Below are positions 45,469-54,902 of a DNA stretch of 64,000 nt, in pieces (within the stretch, counting starts at the first letter, position 1; every line of letters starts with the position of its first letter). The position numbers and the translations under genes were made by a program. The notes beneath the pieces are model-generated. The model made no database searches. It was given only the letters and a program-made list of their open reading frames with translations, and was not told where the DNA came from. Where the stretch lies: NCBI RefSeq assembly GCF_000687715.1, contig NZ_JHXD01000016.1:1-64000 (forward strand). Direction: 5' to 3'. Source of the DNA: Xylanibacter ruminicola Ga6B6. GTDB lineage: Bacteria > Bacteroidota > Bacteroidia > Bacteroidales > Bacteroidaceae.

Positions 45469-46997
45469 GTGGAAGAGTACATAAGAGCATATTAAATGCG
45501 GAAGTAAACCTAGTTTTTTACTTCCTTACTTTGTTTTTAGCTTTTTTCTCCCGCAAAGTTTTCCTCGATTGTTTGGGAGTTGAGTTTATTGGTCTAGCCG
45601 GTACACTTGGCAACATTCTAGGTTATCTGAACTTAGCAGAACTTGGAATAACAGCTTGCATCGGTTATTTCCTTTTTAAGCCACTTCAGACGAATAACAA
45701 ACAAGAAATCCAAGACATACTCTCACTATTGGGATACCTATACAATTGGATTGGCTACATAATTTTAGCAGGTGGCATCCTCATAAGTCTATCTTTTCCG
45801 TTTATTTTCTCAAAAACAGAACTCGGACTTGGTATTATCTATTTTGCCTATTTTTCATTTCTAGGATCTTCACTAATTGGCTATTTTATTAACTATCGCC
45901 AAATTCTACTGACAGCAGACCAAAAAAACTATCTTGTTGCCATTTATTTCCAGTCTGCCAATATCATTAAAATATTACTGCAGATATTCTTAGCATATAC
46001 ATATCATAATCTTTATATCTGGGTTGGAATTGAATTCGTATTTGGAATCATCGGATGTATTATTTTAAATTGGAAAATCAATAAAGAATATCCGTGGCTT
46101 AATGTTGACAAAAAACGCGGTAGTACACTACTGAAGCAATATCCGGAGATTATGACTAAGACCAAACAAGTATTTATTCATAAGATTAAAGACTTTGTAC
46201 TGGTCAAGAGTGATGAATTATTCATATTCCTCTTTGTTTCTCTAAAAATGGTTGCTTATTATGGAAATTACATGATCATCATTTCAAAATTAATATCGTT
46301 ATTCTCTGCAATAACTGGTAGTGTTGGTGCCAGTGTTGGCAACTTAGTAGCAGAAGGAAACAAACAAAGTATGATGAAAGTCTTTTGGGAATTTACCACT
46401 ATTCAGCATACTATAGCCGCAATTCTTAGTTTTTCACTTTATTCTTTTATTGAACCTTTCATCTCCCATTGGCTCGGTCATGAATACATCATGGATCGCA
46501 GAATTCTTATTTTGCTGATTATTTATATATATATCACCAATTCCCGTACTTCAGTTGACAGTTTTAATTATGCACATGGTTTATATGCTGACGTTTGGTC
46601 AGCATGGACAGAACTCTTTATAAATGTAAGCATAACCATCATTGGTGGACTCAAATGGGGAATTATAGGTATTCTACTAGGGAAGATTGCAAGTTTATTG
46701 ACTATTGTTGTCTTATGGAAACCATATTATCTATTCACCTCTGGATTCAAAGAGTCTGTATCTATATACTGGAAAGGAGCTATTAGAAACTATAGCATTT
46801 CACTCTTTTCATTTATTCTCGCCACTTTTATTATTTCTCTTGTACCAATCAATCCCTATCAAAGTATATGGGACTGGGTCATGTATGCAATCGTTGGTAT
46901 GGTTATATTCTTAACTATCGACCTCTGTGCTACTTTATTGTTTGCCAAAGGAGCTAAGAATTGTTTATCTAGAATCAAAAACATTAGAAAAAAATGA
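45465..46997 (+). CDS. Wzx-type polysaccharide flippase, 510 aa
   Basis: Twelve or so hydrophobic segments over the whole length and the N-terminal features of the MATE/Wzx superfamily (FLTLFLAFFSRKVFLDCLGVEFIGLAGTL, split by Arg/Lys residues). It would move lipid-linked repeat units across the inner membrane for Wzy. It overlaps the preceding and following genes by 4 bp each, so it is translationally coupled within the locus. Its codons are AT-rich relative to the core genes, a common sign of variable polysaccharide genes. Confidence 0.85.
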   Translation: MSGRVHKSILNAEVNLVFYFLTLFLAFFSRKVFLDCLGVEFIGLAGTLGNILGYLNLAELGITACIGYFLFKPLQTNNKQEIQDILSLLGYLYNWIGYIILAGGILISLSFPFIFSKTELGLGIIYFAYFSFLGSSLIGYFINYRQILLTADQKNYLVAIYFQSANIIKILLQIFLAYTYHNLYIWVGIEFVFGIIGCIILNWKINKEYPWLNVDKKRGSTLLKQYPEIMTKTKQVFIHKIKDFVLVKSDELFIFLFVSLKMVAYYGNYMIIISKLISLFSAITGSVGASVGNLVAEGNKQSMMKVFWEFTTIQHTIAAILSFSLYSFIEPFISHWLGHEYIMDRRILILLIIYIYITNSRTSVDSFNYAHGLYADVWSAWTELFINVSITIIGGLKWGIIGILLGKIASLLTIVVLWKPYYLFTSGFKESVSIYWKGAIRNYSISLFSFILATFIISLVPINPYQSIWDWVMYAIVGMVIFLTIDLCATLLFAKGAKNCLSRIKNIRKK

Positions 46998-47797
46998 AAT
47001 ACTCTATTATCACCGTCAATTACAATAATAAAGAAGGATTACGCAAAACTATCGAAAGCGTGATTCATCAGACTTTTCATGATTTTGAGTTTATTGTAAT
47101 AGATGGTGGTTCAACCGATGGCAGTGTTGATGTCATAAAAAAATACGACGCTTATATTAAATACTGGGTATCAGAACCTGATGGTGGAATATATCAGGGC
47201 ATGAATAAAGGCATCAAGAAAGCGACAGGTGATTATCTGAACTTCATGAATTCTGGTGATAGCTTTTATACCGAAAATGTTCTCCAACATATTAATGACG
47301 AACAATTAGTCTGTGACATTATTGTGGGTAAAGACTATCATTACAACTCGCAGACACAACAAGGCTTCAGCACAATTCTACCACCACGCATTTCTATGCT
47401 CACTTTCTATATCCAGACGCTGCCTCATCAGAGTTCTTTTTTTAAACGTGAACTCTTCGATAAGACACTTTATGATGAATCACTTAAGATTGTAGCAGAC
47501 ATTAAATTCTATATCCAAAAAATCTGCGTTGAGGGATGTAGTGTTGGTTTAACCAACGAGATCATATGCAAAAGAGAACCTGATGGAATCAGTAAATCTC
47601 ATAATGAACAACGCATCGCGGAGCACCAAGCAGTCCTTTCTGAGTTTCTACCGTGCGGTGCCATTAAAGATTATCAGACTCTTACGTTATTAGATAAAAC
47701 TACAACATATAAATTCCTCGATCTCCTTGAGACCTCTAAGGGCCTCAAATGGATGACGTATCTTATCAAAATACTCTATCGTCTCATGAAAATATAA
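46994..47797 (+). CDS. Family 2 glycosyltransferase, 267 aa
   Basis: A short GT-A transferase with YSIITVNYNNKEGLRKTIESV, VIDGGSTDGS, EPDGGIYQGMNKGI and NSGD as the acidic motif. This pattern is typical of WcaA/WcaE-like enzymes of exopolysaccharide loci. It ends with a basic helix. It overlaps Wzx by 4 bp at its start and ends 8 bases before the next gene. Sugar specificity cannot be read. Confidence 0.87.
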   Translation: MKYSIITVNYNNKEGLRKTIESVIHQTFHDFEFIVIDGGSTDGSVDVIKKYDAYIKYWVSEPDGGIYQGMNKGIKKATGDYLNFMNSGDSFYTENVLQHINDEQLVCDIIVGKDYHYNSQTQQGFSTILPPRISMLTFYIQTLPHQSSFFKRELFDKTLYDESLKIVADIKFYIQKICVEGCSVGLTNEIICKREPDGISKSHNEQRIAEHQAVLSEFLPCGAIKDYQTLTLLDKTTTYKFLDLLETSKGLKWMTYLIKILYRLMKI

Positions 47798-47805
47798 TAA
47801 AGATT

Positions 47806-48732
47806 ATGAAGTCAATAGTTATCATATTTCCCTATTTCGGCAAGTTACCTGTACAATACAAGATGTGGCGTGAATCAGCACTCCGCAATCCATCTGTTGA
47901 TTTTATGTTTTTCACAGATGCAGATGTTGCCCCTGCAAAGAACATCATTGTACACAAAATGAAATTCGAAGATTTTAGACAATACATTCAGGCTGTCTTT
48001 GATTTTCCAATAGTTCTCGACCGTCCCTATATCCTATGCGATTTCAAACCTGTGTACGGACAAGCACTTCAGCAATTTATCGGGAATTATGATTTCTGGG
48101 GCTATGGCGATTTGGATGTCGTTTATGGAGACTTTAGAACTTTTTTTACAGAAGAAGTACTAGAACGTTATAAGTTTTTCTTAGGATTCGGCCATTTAAC
48201 ACTTTATAGAAATGACGAGGAAACCAATAACTACTATAGAGTTATTATTCCCGGCTATCAGAACTATAGAGAAGTACTAACAATACATAAACAGACGTTC
48301 TTCGATGAATATGACCATAAAGGAACAGCTGACAAATGGAAAGATTGCCGTACGGAAGACTGTTTTTTAGATTGGCAATTTGACAACATCACTCCCCCAA
48401 AACAATCATACCATATGAACAGCCTCACCCGAGGCTGGCAACAGGTTCTGTTCGAACATGTGGGCAACAAACTCTATATGCTCCGATTCAACAATGGTAA
48501 TATGGAAAAGAGAGAATCACTCTACGCCCACTTCCAACACCGCCCATTTATGAAAGACACGGTGAAGGACTACGGGCACTTTCTAATTACCCCTAAAGCG
48601 ATAATTGACTATCCCAAACACTTCGCCACTTTCAAGTTGAAATACTATTGTCGGAAGCGCCAACTAATGACGAAATACTATCAATGGAAAGATCGCATAC
48701 TTTGGAAAATGGGAAAAGGACATATCCGATAA
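47806..48732 (+). CDS. Putative glycosyltransferase, DUF6625-like, 308 aa
   Basis: Begins SIVIIFPYFGKLPVQYKMW and contains GYGDLDVVYGD, a DxD-bearing stretch, and a conserved-looking ILCDFKPVYGQ. These features resemble a family (DUF6625, named from memory) found in polysaccharide loci and thought to be glycosyltransferases. The start is the ATG at 47806; the longer frame begins inside the preceding gene. It ends 5 bases before the acyltransferase start, in the same transcript. Confidence 0.7.
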   Translation: MKSIVIIFPYFGKLPVQYKMWRESALRNPSVDFMFFTDADVAPAKNIIVHKMKFEDFRQYIQAVFDFPIVLDRPYILCDFKPVYGQALQQFIGNYDFWGYGDLDVVYGDFRTFFTEEVLERYKFFLGFGHLTLYRNDEETNNYYRVIIPGYQNYREVLTIHKQTFFDEYDHKGTADKWKDCRTEDCFLDWQFDNITPPKQSYHMNSLTRGWQQVLFEHVGNKLYMLRFNNGNMEKRESLYAHFQHRPFMKDTVKDYGHFLITPKAIIDYPKHFATFKLKYYCRKRQLMTKYYQWKDRILWKMGKGHIR

Positions 48733-48737
48733 GAAAT

Positions 48738-49706
48738 ATGAAAGTACCATTTGAGATTAAAGACATATCCACCTATCGATCAGAGCTGATGGGGTGTGCC
48801 ATTGTATGGATTATGATGTTGCACTTCACCTTCACCCAGATAAAGCCCTTGGGATTCATTTCGCAATACGGTTTTTCCGGTGTAGAGATTTTCATACTTG
48901 TATCAGGCCTTGGACTATACTTTTCGCTTGACAAAAATTCCTGCATACGAACATTTTATAGGAGAAGAATATTGCGCATTTTCCCAACCTATTACCTATT
49001 AGGAGTACCGGCCAGCATTATTCTATTCAACGATAACTTCTTTGATTATCTTTACAGATATTCTACGATTGGATTTTGGACAAATAATCTATACTGGGAA
49101 TGGTACGTACCTTCTATCGTGGTACTCTATCTTCTGGCACCTTTCCTAAAAAAAATGATTGATAAGAGGCAAATGCACTTAATTATCTGCCTTGCCATTG
49201 TCATCATAGTTATTTCCTGCTTCGTGGTGGCAAAGGAAATCGTAAGCCCTAAGGATCCCCACTTTTTCCTACTATACCGCATTCCGCCTTTCATGTTAGG
49301 AATGATGTGTGCCTACTGGATGAAACAAAATACAAGTATAAAGTATTTCCTCATAATTCTAGTGGCGGGTATTCCATGCTTTATTTTGCTATACCCCCAC
49401 CACCATGAGATTTACAACTACAAATACTTATCACTTGTATTTCTACTCCCACTGTTCATCATATGCTTCACCATACTGATCAAACAAGCCCGATTCTTGC
49501 GCCGAACCCTCGCAATCATCGGGAAATCAAGCCTAGAAACGTACCTGATACAAGCCATTTTCTTTCACGCCATTGTCACCGAGAACATTGTCATTGAGCC
49601 AGCTTGGCACGATACCATCACGGTAACTCTTATTATAATTTCATCACTACTCGGCATTCTCGTTCATTGGCTGATAGACAAAAGCGGAATCCTTCGCCTG
49701 CTGTAG
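48738..49706 (+). CDS. Acyltransferase 3 family membrane protein, 322 aa
   Basis: About ten membrane segments and the OafA-type pattern: an early His in MMLHFTF, a GFSGVEIFILVSG segment, and RRRILRIFPTYY. Such proteins add acetyl or other acyl groups to sugars of surface polymers. I take the ATG at 48738, five bases after the preceding stop. Its 3' end overlaps the end of the converging SGNH hydrolase gene by 60 bp. Confidence 0.85.
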   Translation: MKVPFEIKDISTYRSELMGCAIVWIMMLHFTFTQIKPLGFISQYGFSGVEIFILVSGLGLYFSLDKNSCIRTFYRRRILRIFPTYYLLGVPASIILFNDNFFDYLYRYSTIGFWTNNLYWEWYVPSIVVLYLLAPFLKKMIDKRQMHLIICLAIVIIVISCFVVAKEIVSPKDPHFFLLYRIPPFMLGMMCAYWMKQNTSIKYFLIILVAGIPCFILLYPHHHEIYNYKYLSLVFLLPLFIICFTILIKQARFLRRTLAIIGKSSLETYLIQAIFFHAIVTENIVIEPAWHDTITVTLIIISSLLGILVHWLIDKSGILRLL

Positions 49707-50492
49707 GTCGCATATTATTGCCTTCGCAATGCATGCGTCAAGTTTTTCGTAGCCCCGACGATTCAAGTGTATTCTGTCTGCCATTAACAGATTCTGATTA
49801 ATACGCTCTCTCTCTTCGTTCCAACATTCCATCGGGATATAAACAACCTGCTCCATCAGATGCTCCTCAAATAACATAACCTTCAAGGCTTCACGATACT
49901 CATGGAAATGATACATTCTGCATCCGGTCATGGTTGATTTTACAAAATCTGCCATTAAATCTTTCCAAGATTTATCGCCATAAATATGCCAAATATCCAC
50001 GTCAGGAATTTCAATAATGACTGGGCGAATATGTTTAGACAAGAGGAAGTTCAGAATCATTTTATAGTGCGCACAGAATTGCTTCGTCCCCCAATTGGCA
50101 GCCGCATCATTGATGCCTGCCAAAACGATACAATAATCTGGTTCCACAATAAACAGCGTTTTGGTGCCACAACCAGTATTCTGGAACATATAGCGATATA
50201 TCCCCCTACTCTTCTCGCCGCCTTTACCTTTAGAAGCAACCATTATGGGGCACGAAATACCCTTCCCCAGTTCCGAACACAAATACGAGTCCATATGCAA
50301 CTCGGAATGTAGGCTAGCCCAACTGTCGCCAATCATCACAACTCTAAGAGTATCATCATTGCATTTTTTTGTTTTATAAATCGGTTCTTGCTGACATATT
50401 GACCATAAATCACGCCAACGAACATAATAAAATCCGTAAGCTAAACAAAATAGCAATAAACACCCAATTATAATAAAAGTCTTACGAACCAT
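49647..50492 (-). CDS. SGNH/GDSL-type hydrolase, membrane-anchored, 281 aa
   Basis: A single N-terminal hydrophobic segment (about residues 5-22) anchors or exports the protein. SGNH blocks are GDSW (the nucleophile Ser), a Gly in block II, AGIND (Asn) and DRIHLNRRGY (Asp and His). Such enzymes remove or transfer acyl groups on polysaccharides. The ATG at 50492 is used; a TTG two codons earlier is the alternative. It overlaps the upstream acyltransferase on its own strand by 11 bp, so the two likely act together, and overlaps the opposite gene by 60 bp at the tail. Confidence 0.85.
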   Translation of the reverse strand: MVRKTFIIIGCLLLFCLAYGFYYVRWRDLWSICQQEPIYKTKKCNDDTLRVVMIGDSWASLHSELHMDSYLCSELGKGISCPIMVASKGKGGEKSRGIYRYMFQNTGCGTKTLFIVEPDYCIVLAGINDAAANWGTKQFCAHYKMILNFLLSKHIRPVIIEIPDVDIWHIYGDKSWKDLMADFVKSTMTGCRMYHFHEYREALKVMLFEEHLMEQVVYIPMECWNEERERINQNLLMADRIHLNRRGYEKLDACIAKAIICDLQQAKDSAFVYQPMNENAE

Positions 50493-51453
50493 CAACAACT
50501 CGGCTTAAGAATTTACTTTTATGAATTAGTATAGAGACGAACAAACCGCCCAACAGAGTCAAAAAGATTTCAAATATACCCGCCATATAACCAAGCTCAC
50601 TGCCTGGGAATATCCACCGATATATATCCTTTGCTAAAACGATAAAAGCGATTTCTACACTAAATATTGTCAGAGAATGTTTTCCTAATGTAAAGAAACA
50701 TCTGCCAACGAATGTACCCTCCAGAAACTTCGATCCCCACAACACAACAATAGAAGCGATTATTGCTAGAAGGAAATATATAGCAATTGAAGAACCATAC
50801 TCTCGAACAGAAATATTCAATTCTCCTCCCACACATCTAAGCCCTATATATAATAGCACCAAAAATAACACTTGATATGCATCCATCGATATTAAATCAT
50901 GTTTTCTAATCTTCATCCCAACATAAATCAACATTGCGGTTAATGGGGCTGTATCAATACTCCAAGGCAACAATATCGGACTTTTCATGAAACATACAAC
51001 CAACAACGCGTATAGAAGCATTAAAGCATGTTTATACTTCTCATAATAGACAAGAAGATAAAATAAAAAATACGACATAATCATGCTGGTAAGAAACCAC
51101 ATGGGGTAGTTTCCAGACGTAAAGAATTTAATATTAGGAGTAACATCCAATGGATAAAGACTAAAACGCGAATATATAATACCAATTAGTTCGCGCAAAG
51201 AAAAATGAAAAAACACGAACAGCAACACCATATTGAAAAACAAATAAGGCATAAATAGTCTCCTAAACTTTTTTGCCATCGCGTCCCTAAATGTTTCTTT
51301 AATTTTGAAGGTGTATCCAGAACAAAAAAAGAAAATCGGAATACACATGTCCATCATATACCACATCAAATCAAATGCATCAGAATGAGAACAAACAACA
51401 AGTATTAACCCGATTCCCTTTGCTATATCTACATATTCAAGCCGTTTCCCCAT
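50482..51453 (-). CDS. Acyltransferase 3 family membrane protein, 323 aa
   Basis: Begins EYVDIAKGIGLILVVCSHS, with the family's early His, and has about ten membrane segments and PIFFFCSGYTFK. It probably acylates the polysaccharide or a precursor. It is transcribed against the main locus and is first of a two-gene unit with the SGNH hydrolase, an acyltransferase/esterase pairing seen in surface-sugar modification. TATTTTTG boxes lie just upstream. Confidence 0.85.
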   Translation of the reverse strand: MGKRLEYVDIAKGIGLILVVCSHSDAFDLMWYMMDMCIPIFFFCSGYTFKIKETFRDAMAKKFRRLFMPYLFFNMVLLFVFFHFSLRELIGIIYSRFSLYPLDVTPNIKFFTSGNYPMWFLTSMIMSYFLFYLLVYYEKYKHALMLLYALLVVCFMKSPILLPWSIDTAPLTAMLIYVGMKIRKHDLISMDAYQVLFLVLLYIGLRCVGGELNISVREYGSSIAIYFLLAIIASIVVLWGSKFLEGTFVGRCFFTLGKHSLTIFSVEIAFIVLAKDIYRWIFPGSELGYMAGIFEIFLTLLGGLFVSILIHKSKFLSRVVDGS

Positions 51454-51476
51454 GTTGTATTATATTTATTTGGCTA

Positions 51477-51534
51477 CAAAAATACAAAAATAAATGAAAT
51501 TTGCCAAATTAATACAAGTTTTTTAATATCTTTG
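51477..51534. promoter_or_regulatory. Divergent promoters of the acyltransferase unit and the GT4 gene
   Basis: Minus strand: TATTTTTG at 51484-51477. Plus strand: TATCTTTG at 51527-51534, with TTTG at 51500-51503 and a long 23-bp spacer. The 101-bp gap is extremely AT-rich. Confidence 0.5.
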
Positions 51535-51554
51535 CAAAATAAAAAAATAAGAAT

Positions 51555-52736
51555 ATGAGAATTGCGATACTAACATCTGGTATACTTCCCGTTCCTGCTG
51601 TTCAGGGTGGAGCTGTGGAGAATCTTATAGACTCATGCCTTGAGTACAACGCCGAACGCCATTTACATGACATAACCGTTTATAGTGTTTTCAATTCTTC
51701 TTTGAGAAATTATAAATATCCAGTTACAACATGTAATAAATACATATACTTCAACATCAATAGTTGGTGGGGCAAAATCTGGAAAAGAATATACCTACAA
51801 AAACATGGAGGCCAGGAGTACTACCATTATTCTGTCGAGTACTTCCTTGAAAGAGCCCTAAAACATATTAAAAGACATGACTACGACATAATTATTGTTG
51901 AAAATCGTCCTGCATTCTCTCTAAAATTAAGAGGAAAAACATGTGCAAAATTAGTTTTACATCAAGAAAACGATTTCTTAAATAATCAAGTACGTCAATA
52001 TCAAGACATATATGACTCTTATAGTCTAATAATCAATACATCATCATATATTACAGAAAGGGTAAAATCGATAACCCCCAAAGACACTAAAAGCCATACT
52101 GTCTTGAATGGAATAGATACCAAAAAGTTCTATCAAACAACACAAATAGCAAGACAACAAATAAGACTTAAGGATGATGATTTTGTTATTGTATATAGCG
52201 GTAGACTAACAAAAGAAAAAGGTATACTTGAACTTATTCAGGCTATCAAGCAATTAGAAGACATTCCTAATTTAAAACTTCTGATAATCGGGGCTAGTGC
52301 ATATGGGAAAGACAAGACCCCCACTCCCTTTGTCACTAAACTCATAGAAGAGTCGGAACCAATAAAAGACAACGTAATATTCACTGGCTTTATCAATTAC
52401 CAAATGATTCCATCATATCTTAAGGTAGGAGATATCGCCGTCGTACCATCTATGTGGGAAGAACCATTCGGACTTACAATTGTAGAGGCTATGGCCGCAG
52501 GATTACCACTCATAACAACACGCAGCGGTGGAATACCGGAAATTTGCGAAGGTGTAGCTACAATAGTTGAAAGAAATAATATCATAGACAATCTTGCAGC
52601 AGCAATTCTCGACCTCTATCAGCATCCCAAGAAGCGCGAACAGATGTCAAACGCTTCATTAGAACGCTCAAAGTTTTTTGATAAAGAGACATACGCCCAA
52701 AATTTTTTCGCAGCATTAAAAAAAATACAAATATAA
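51555..52736 (+). CDS. GT4-type glycosyltransferase, 393 aa
   Basis: A GT-B enzyme: the N-terminal domain begins MRIAILTSGILPVPAVQGGAV-like sequence with a Gly-rich loop, and the C-terminal domain carries YSGRLTKEKG and EPFGLTIVEAMAAGLPLI, the donor-binding motif with the two Glu residues. It has its own promoter, so it may be expressed apart from the main locus. It is the last polysaccharide gene before the lipoproteins. Confidence 0.9.
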   Translation: MRIAILTSGILPVPAVQGGAVENLIDSCLEYNAERHLHDITVYSVFNSSLRNYKYPVTTCNKYIYFNINSWWGKIWKRIYLQKHGGQEYYHYSVEYFLERALKHIKRHDYDIIIVENRPAFSLKLRGKTCAKLVLHQENDFLNNQVRQYQDIYDSYSLIINTSSYITERVKSITPKDTKSHTVLNGIDTKKFYQTTQIARQQIRLKDDDFVIVYSGRLTKEKGILELIQAIKQLEDIPNLKLLIIGASAYGKDKTPTPFVTKLIEESEPIKDNVIFTGFINYQMIPSYLKVGDIAVVPSMWEEPFGLTIVEAMAAGLPLITTRSGGIPEICEGVATIVERNNIIDNLAAAILDLYQHPKKREQMSNASLERSKFFDKETYAQNFFAALKKIQI

Positions 52737-52787
52737 AAAAAACTACACAAATCTACAAATTTATTGATACTTATAAATAATAATAAA

Positions 52788-52819
52788 AAGTCGTGCAAAG
52801 CATATACTTTACACGACTT
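52788..52819 (-). terminator. Terminator of the first LruC lipoprotein gene
   Basis: AAGTCGTGCAAAG (52788-52800) and CTTTACACGACTT (52807-52819) pair over 13 positions with one mismatch. On the minus strand it is followed by TTTTTATTATTATTT. It lies 21 bases after the stop at 52841. Confidence 0.8.
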
Positions 52820-52840
52820 AAAATATACTTATTAAGAATC

Positions 52841-54733
52841 TTACTTTGTATATACCTTTCCATTTTGGGGTTTGGTGTACCAATTTGTTCCAAGAATATC
52901 CTTATTTTGTGAAACCCAATTGTTGAATTCCTTATATGCATCCTTGATACAAACCTTTTCAAGTGGATACTTGAAGTCGTAAGGTAGCATGATTCCGTGA
53001 GGATCCTGGCCTTTTTTAGACAGTTTAACCTCCATGCCAGTTGATTTGTCGTAGAGGTATGGCTGAGTAGCCTCATCCAGGAAGCTGAATGCCTCACTTA
53101 CCTCCTTAGTTACTACAATTGGCTCAATATATTCAGCACCACTCTCAGTGTTGATAAACACATTTGTACCCTTACCGAAGAGAGAATGGATTTCAGTATC
53201 GTCATTTATCACTCCGGCATTTATATTCTTGACAAATAGATTATCGTAGGCACCGCAGGCAACAATAGCATACTGTACATGAGTTTTGTCAAGACGCTTT
53301 GCCTTAATAACAACATCGTTCAAGTCATAATCACCCAGCTGTCGGTCCTCAAAGCAATAGGTATAAGTATTGTGTTCAAACTCTACCACAGTCTCTGGAT
53401 CTGATACACTACCCTCTACTTCCAAAAGAATATCATTAAAATCAGCATCGGTTCCAGACTCCCAACAAAGCAATATGCGATCTTCCATCTTAAACCATGT
53501 AGCACGAGGTTGACCATCCTTTAACTTTGAACTTTTAAAGTTAAAATCATCATCACTATTAATTTTTGTATTTAAACGTCCATCGAAATACAATTCACCT
53601 TGCTTTCTGGGCTTCTTAGGATCTCCTTCTGCATAATCAGTCTTCGCACGTACCATAAAGCCAATCTTATAGCCCTCGGGGAATATAAATGTGCCCTTTT
53701 TGCCAATCTCTGGAGTACCATCGCCAAAATAGAGGCATGCATAAGCAGAACGCTTTTCTAGTTTATCATCTTCATTTTCGCCAAAATACTGATTAAAAGG
53801 TATCAACTTGTACTTCGGCAAATTCTGCAAGAAAGCAGTTTTATTTGCAGCAGCATTTAAATCAGCCTCTTTAAAATAATAATAGTACAAATCTGAATTA
53901 TAAACCTCATTACCATATTTTGTTGCACCATCGCACTTGTAAATTGGACAAACTACAATTGGTGAATTCTCACCCGTTGTTGTACGATAAGCATTGTCAT
54001 CGCTATATCCCGTAGCAAGAACCTTTTTATAATTTTCATGAGTTCTTCCATTAGGGAAGTATGCAAAAATTAAGTCTCTCAGTCTGTTTGCATAGCCATC
54101 TGTATAAGCAGGAGCATCCATCTTTAATCCTGCATAATCATTGAAAGAGTAAAGTTTCTCATCGGTAACGCCATCAACTAAATAGCCCTCACGCTGTGCG
54201 GCATAAGAGGACTCGCTTGAGGCAATACTGAACTCGCCCGTTGGGATTGGGAAGACATCGGTTGCACGAGTTTTAGCTGCGCGACTGAATGCAACAGCAT
54301 TGCCTTCAATCTTTTGATAATAGCAACCATTATCCGTATAGAATGCTGCATACAAGCCTTCGTTCTTACCTGGAGCATCGTAATTAATACTCAATGAAGA
54401 CTGTCCGTTAGTTTCTGCCTCATTCAGTACCGTCATTGAGTTGAATGTCTCACCATCTTCATCAGTCTGAGCTACTAATGCCATAATGGCGACCTTCTTT
54501 ACATTCGCGTTTGCAGTAACATTAACAGAACCTTTTGCAGTAGTAATCCAGTCCTGCTCAGAAGAGTAAGATACTCCGAAAATATTTTCGAAGTTTGCTT
54601 TGACTTCTTCATCAGTTACACCTGTTGGTGTTGGATCGGGAGTTGGCTCTGGTGTTGGCTCTGGTGCATCAAAACCCTTTGTACAGCCGGATAATACTAA
54701 TCCGAAAACTGCTAATGAAAGTAACTTTTTCAT
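52841..54733 (-). CDS. LruC/DUF4842-type lipoprotein, 630 aa
   Basis: A lipoprotein signal with lipobox VLSGC (Cys17 from the ATG) leads a Pro/Glu/Thr linker (PEPTPEPTPDPTPT). The later region has ESGTDADFNDILLEVEG (DUF4114-like) and FEDRQLGDYDLNDVVIKA, the acidic signature of LruC/DUF4842 proteins, probably calcium-binding. It is surface or outer-membrane attached; the function is unknown. The ATG at 54733 is used because the longer frame starts with TTG. It is a paralogue of the next upstream gene and has its own -7 box. Confidence 0.82.
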   Translation of the reverse strand: MKKLLSLAVFGLVLSGCTKGFDAPEPTPEPTPDPTPTGVTDEEVKANFENIFGVSYSSEQDWITTAKGSVNVTANANVKKVAIMALVAQTDEDGETFNSMTVLNEAETNGQSSLSINYDAPGKNEGLYAAFYTDNGCYYQKIEGNAVAFSRAAKTRATDVFPIPTGEFSIASSESSYAAQREGYLVDGVTDEKLYSFNDYAGLKMDAPAYTDGYANRLRDLIFAYFPNGRTHENYKKVLATGYSDDNAYRTTTGENSPIVVCPIYKCDGATKYGNEVYNSDLYYYYFKEADLNAAANKTAFLQNLPKYKLIPFNQYFGENEDDKLEKRSAYACLYFGDGTPEIGKKGTFIFPEGYKIGFMVRAKTDYAEGDPKKPRKQGELYFDGRLNTKINSDDDFNFKSSKLKDGQPRATWFKMEDRILLCWESGTDADFNDILLEVEGSVSDPETVVEFEHNTYTYCFEDRQLGDYDLNDVVIKAKRLDKTHVQYAIVACGAYDNLFVKNINAGVINDDTEIHSLFGKGTNVFINTESGAEYIEPIVVTKEVSEAFSFLDEATQPYLYDKSTGMEVKLSKKGQDPHGIMLPYDFKYPLEKVCIKDAYKEFNNWVSQNKDILGTNWYTKPQNGKVYTK

Positions 54734-54774
54734 AAATGTCAAATATTTAATTGATTATATTGCTTATTTTTTGG

Positions 54775-54782
54775 CAAAGTTA
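54775..54782 (-). promoter_or_regulatory. -7 box of the first LruC gene
   Basis: TAACTTTG on the minus strand, 41 bases before the ATG. The leader resembles that of the second LruC gene (TTGACATTTATGAAAAAG and TTGACGCTTATGAAAAAG at the start). Confidence 0.55.
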
Positions 54783-54854
54783 CAAATTTAAATCCTAAAC
54801 AAGGATAAAAAATCTACAAATCTAAGAAATTTAACATTAATTACACAACAAGAA

Positions 54855-54878
54855 GCGCGTGCAACTGATTGCACACGC
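54855..54878 (-). terminator. Probable terminator of the second LruC gene
   Basis: GCGCGTGCAA (54855-54864) pairs with TTGCACACGC (54869-54878) with one mismatched or G-T position and a 4-base loop, 24 bases after the stop at 54903. The T-run after it is weak. Confidence 0.55.
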
Positions 54879-54902
54879 CTCTTATGATATAAAGAATTAT
54901 AG

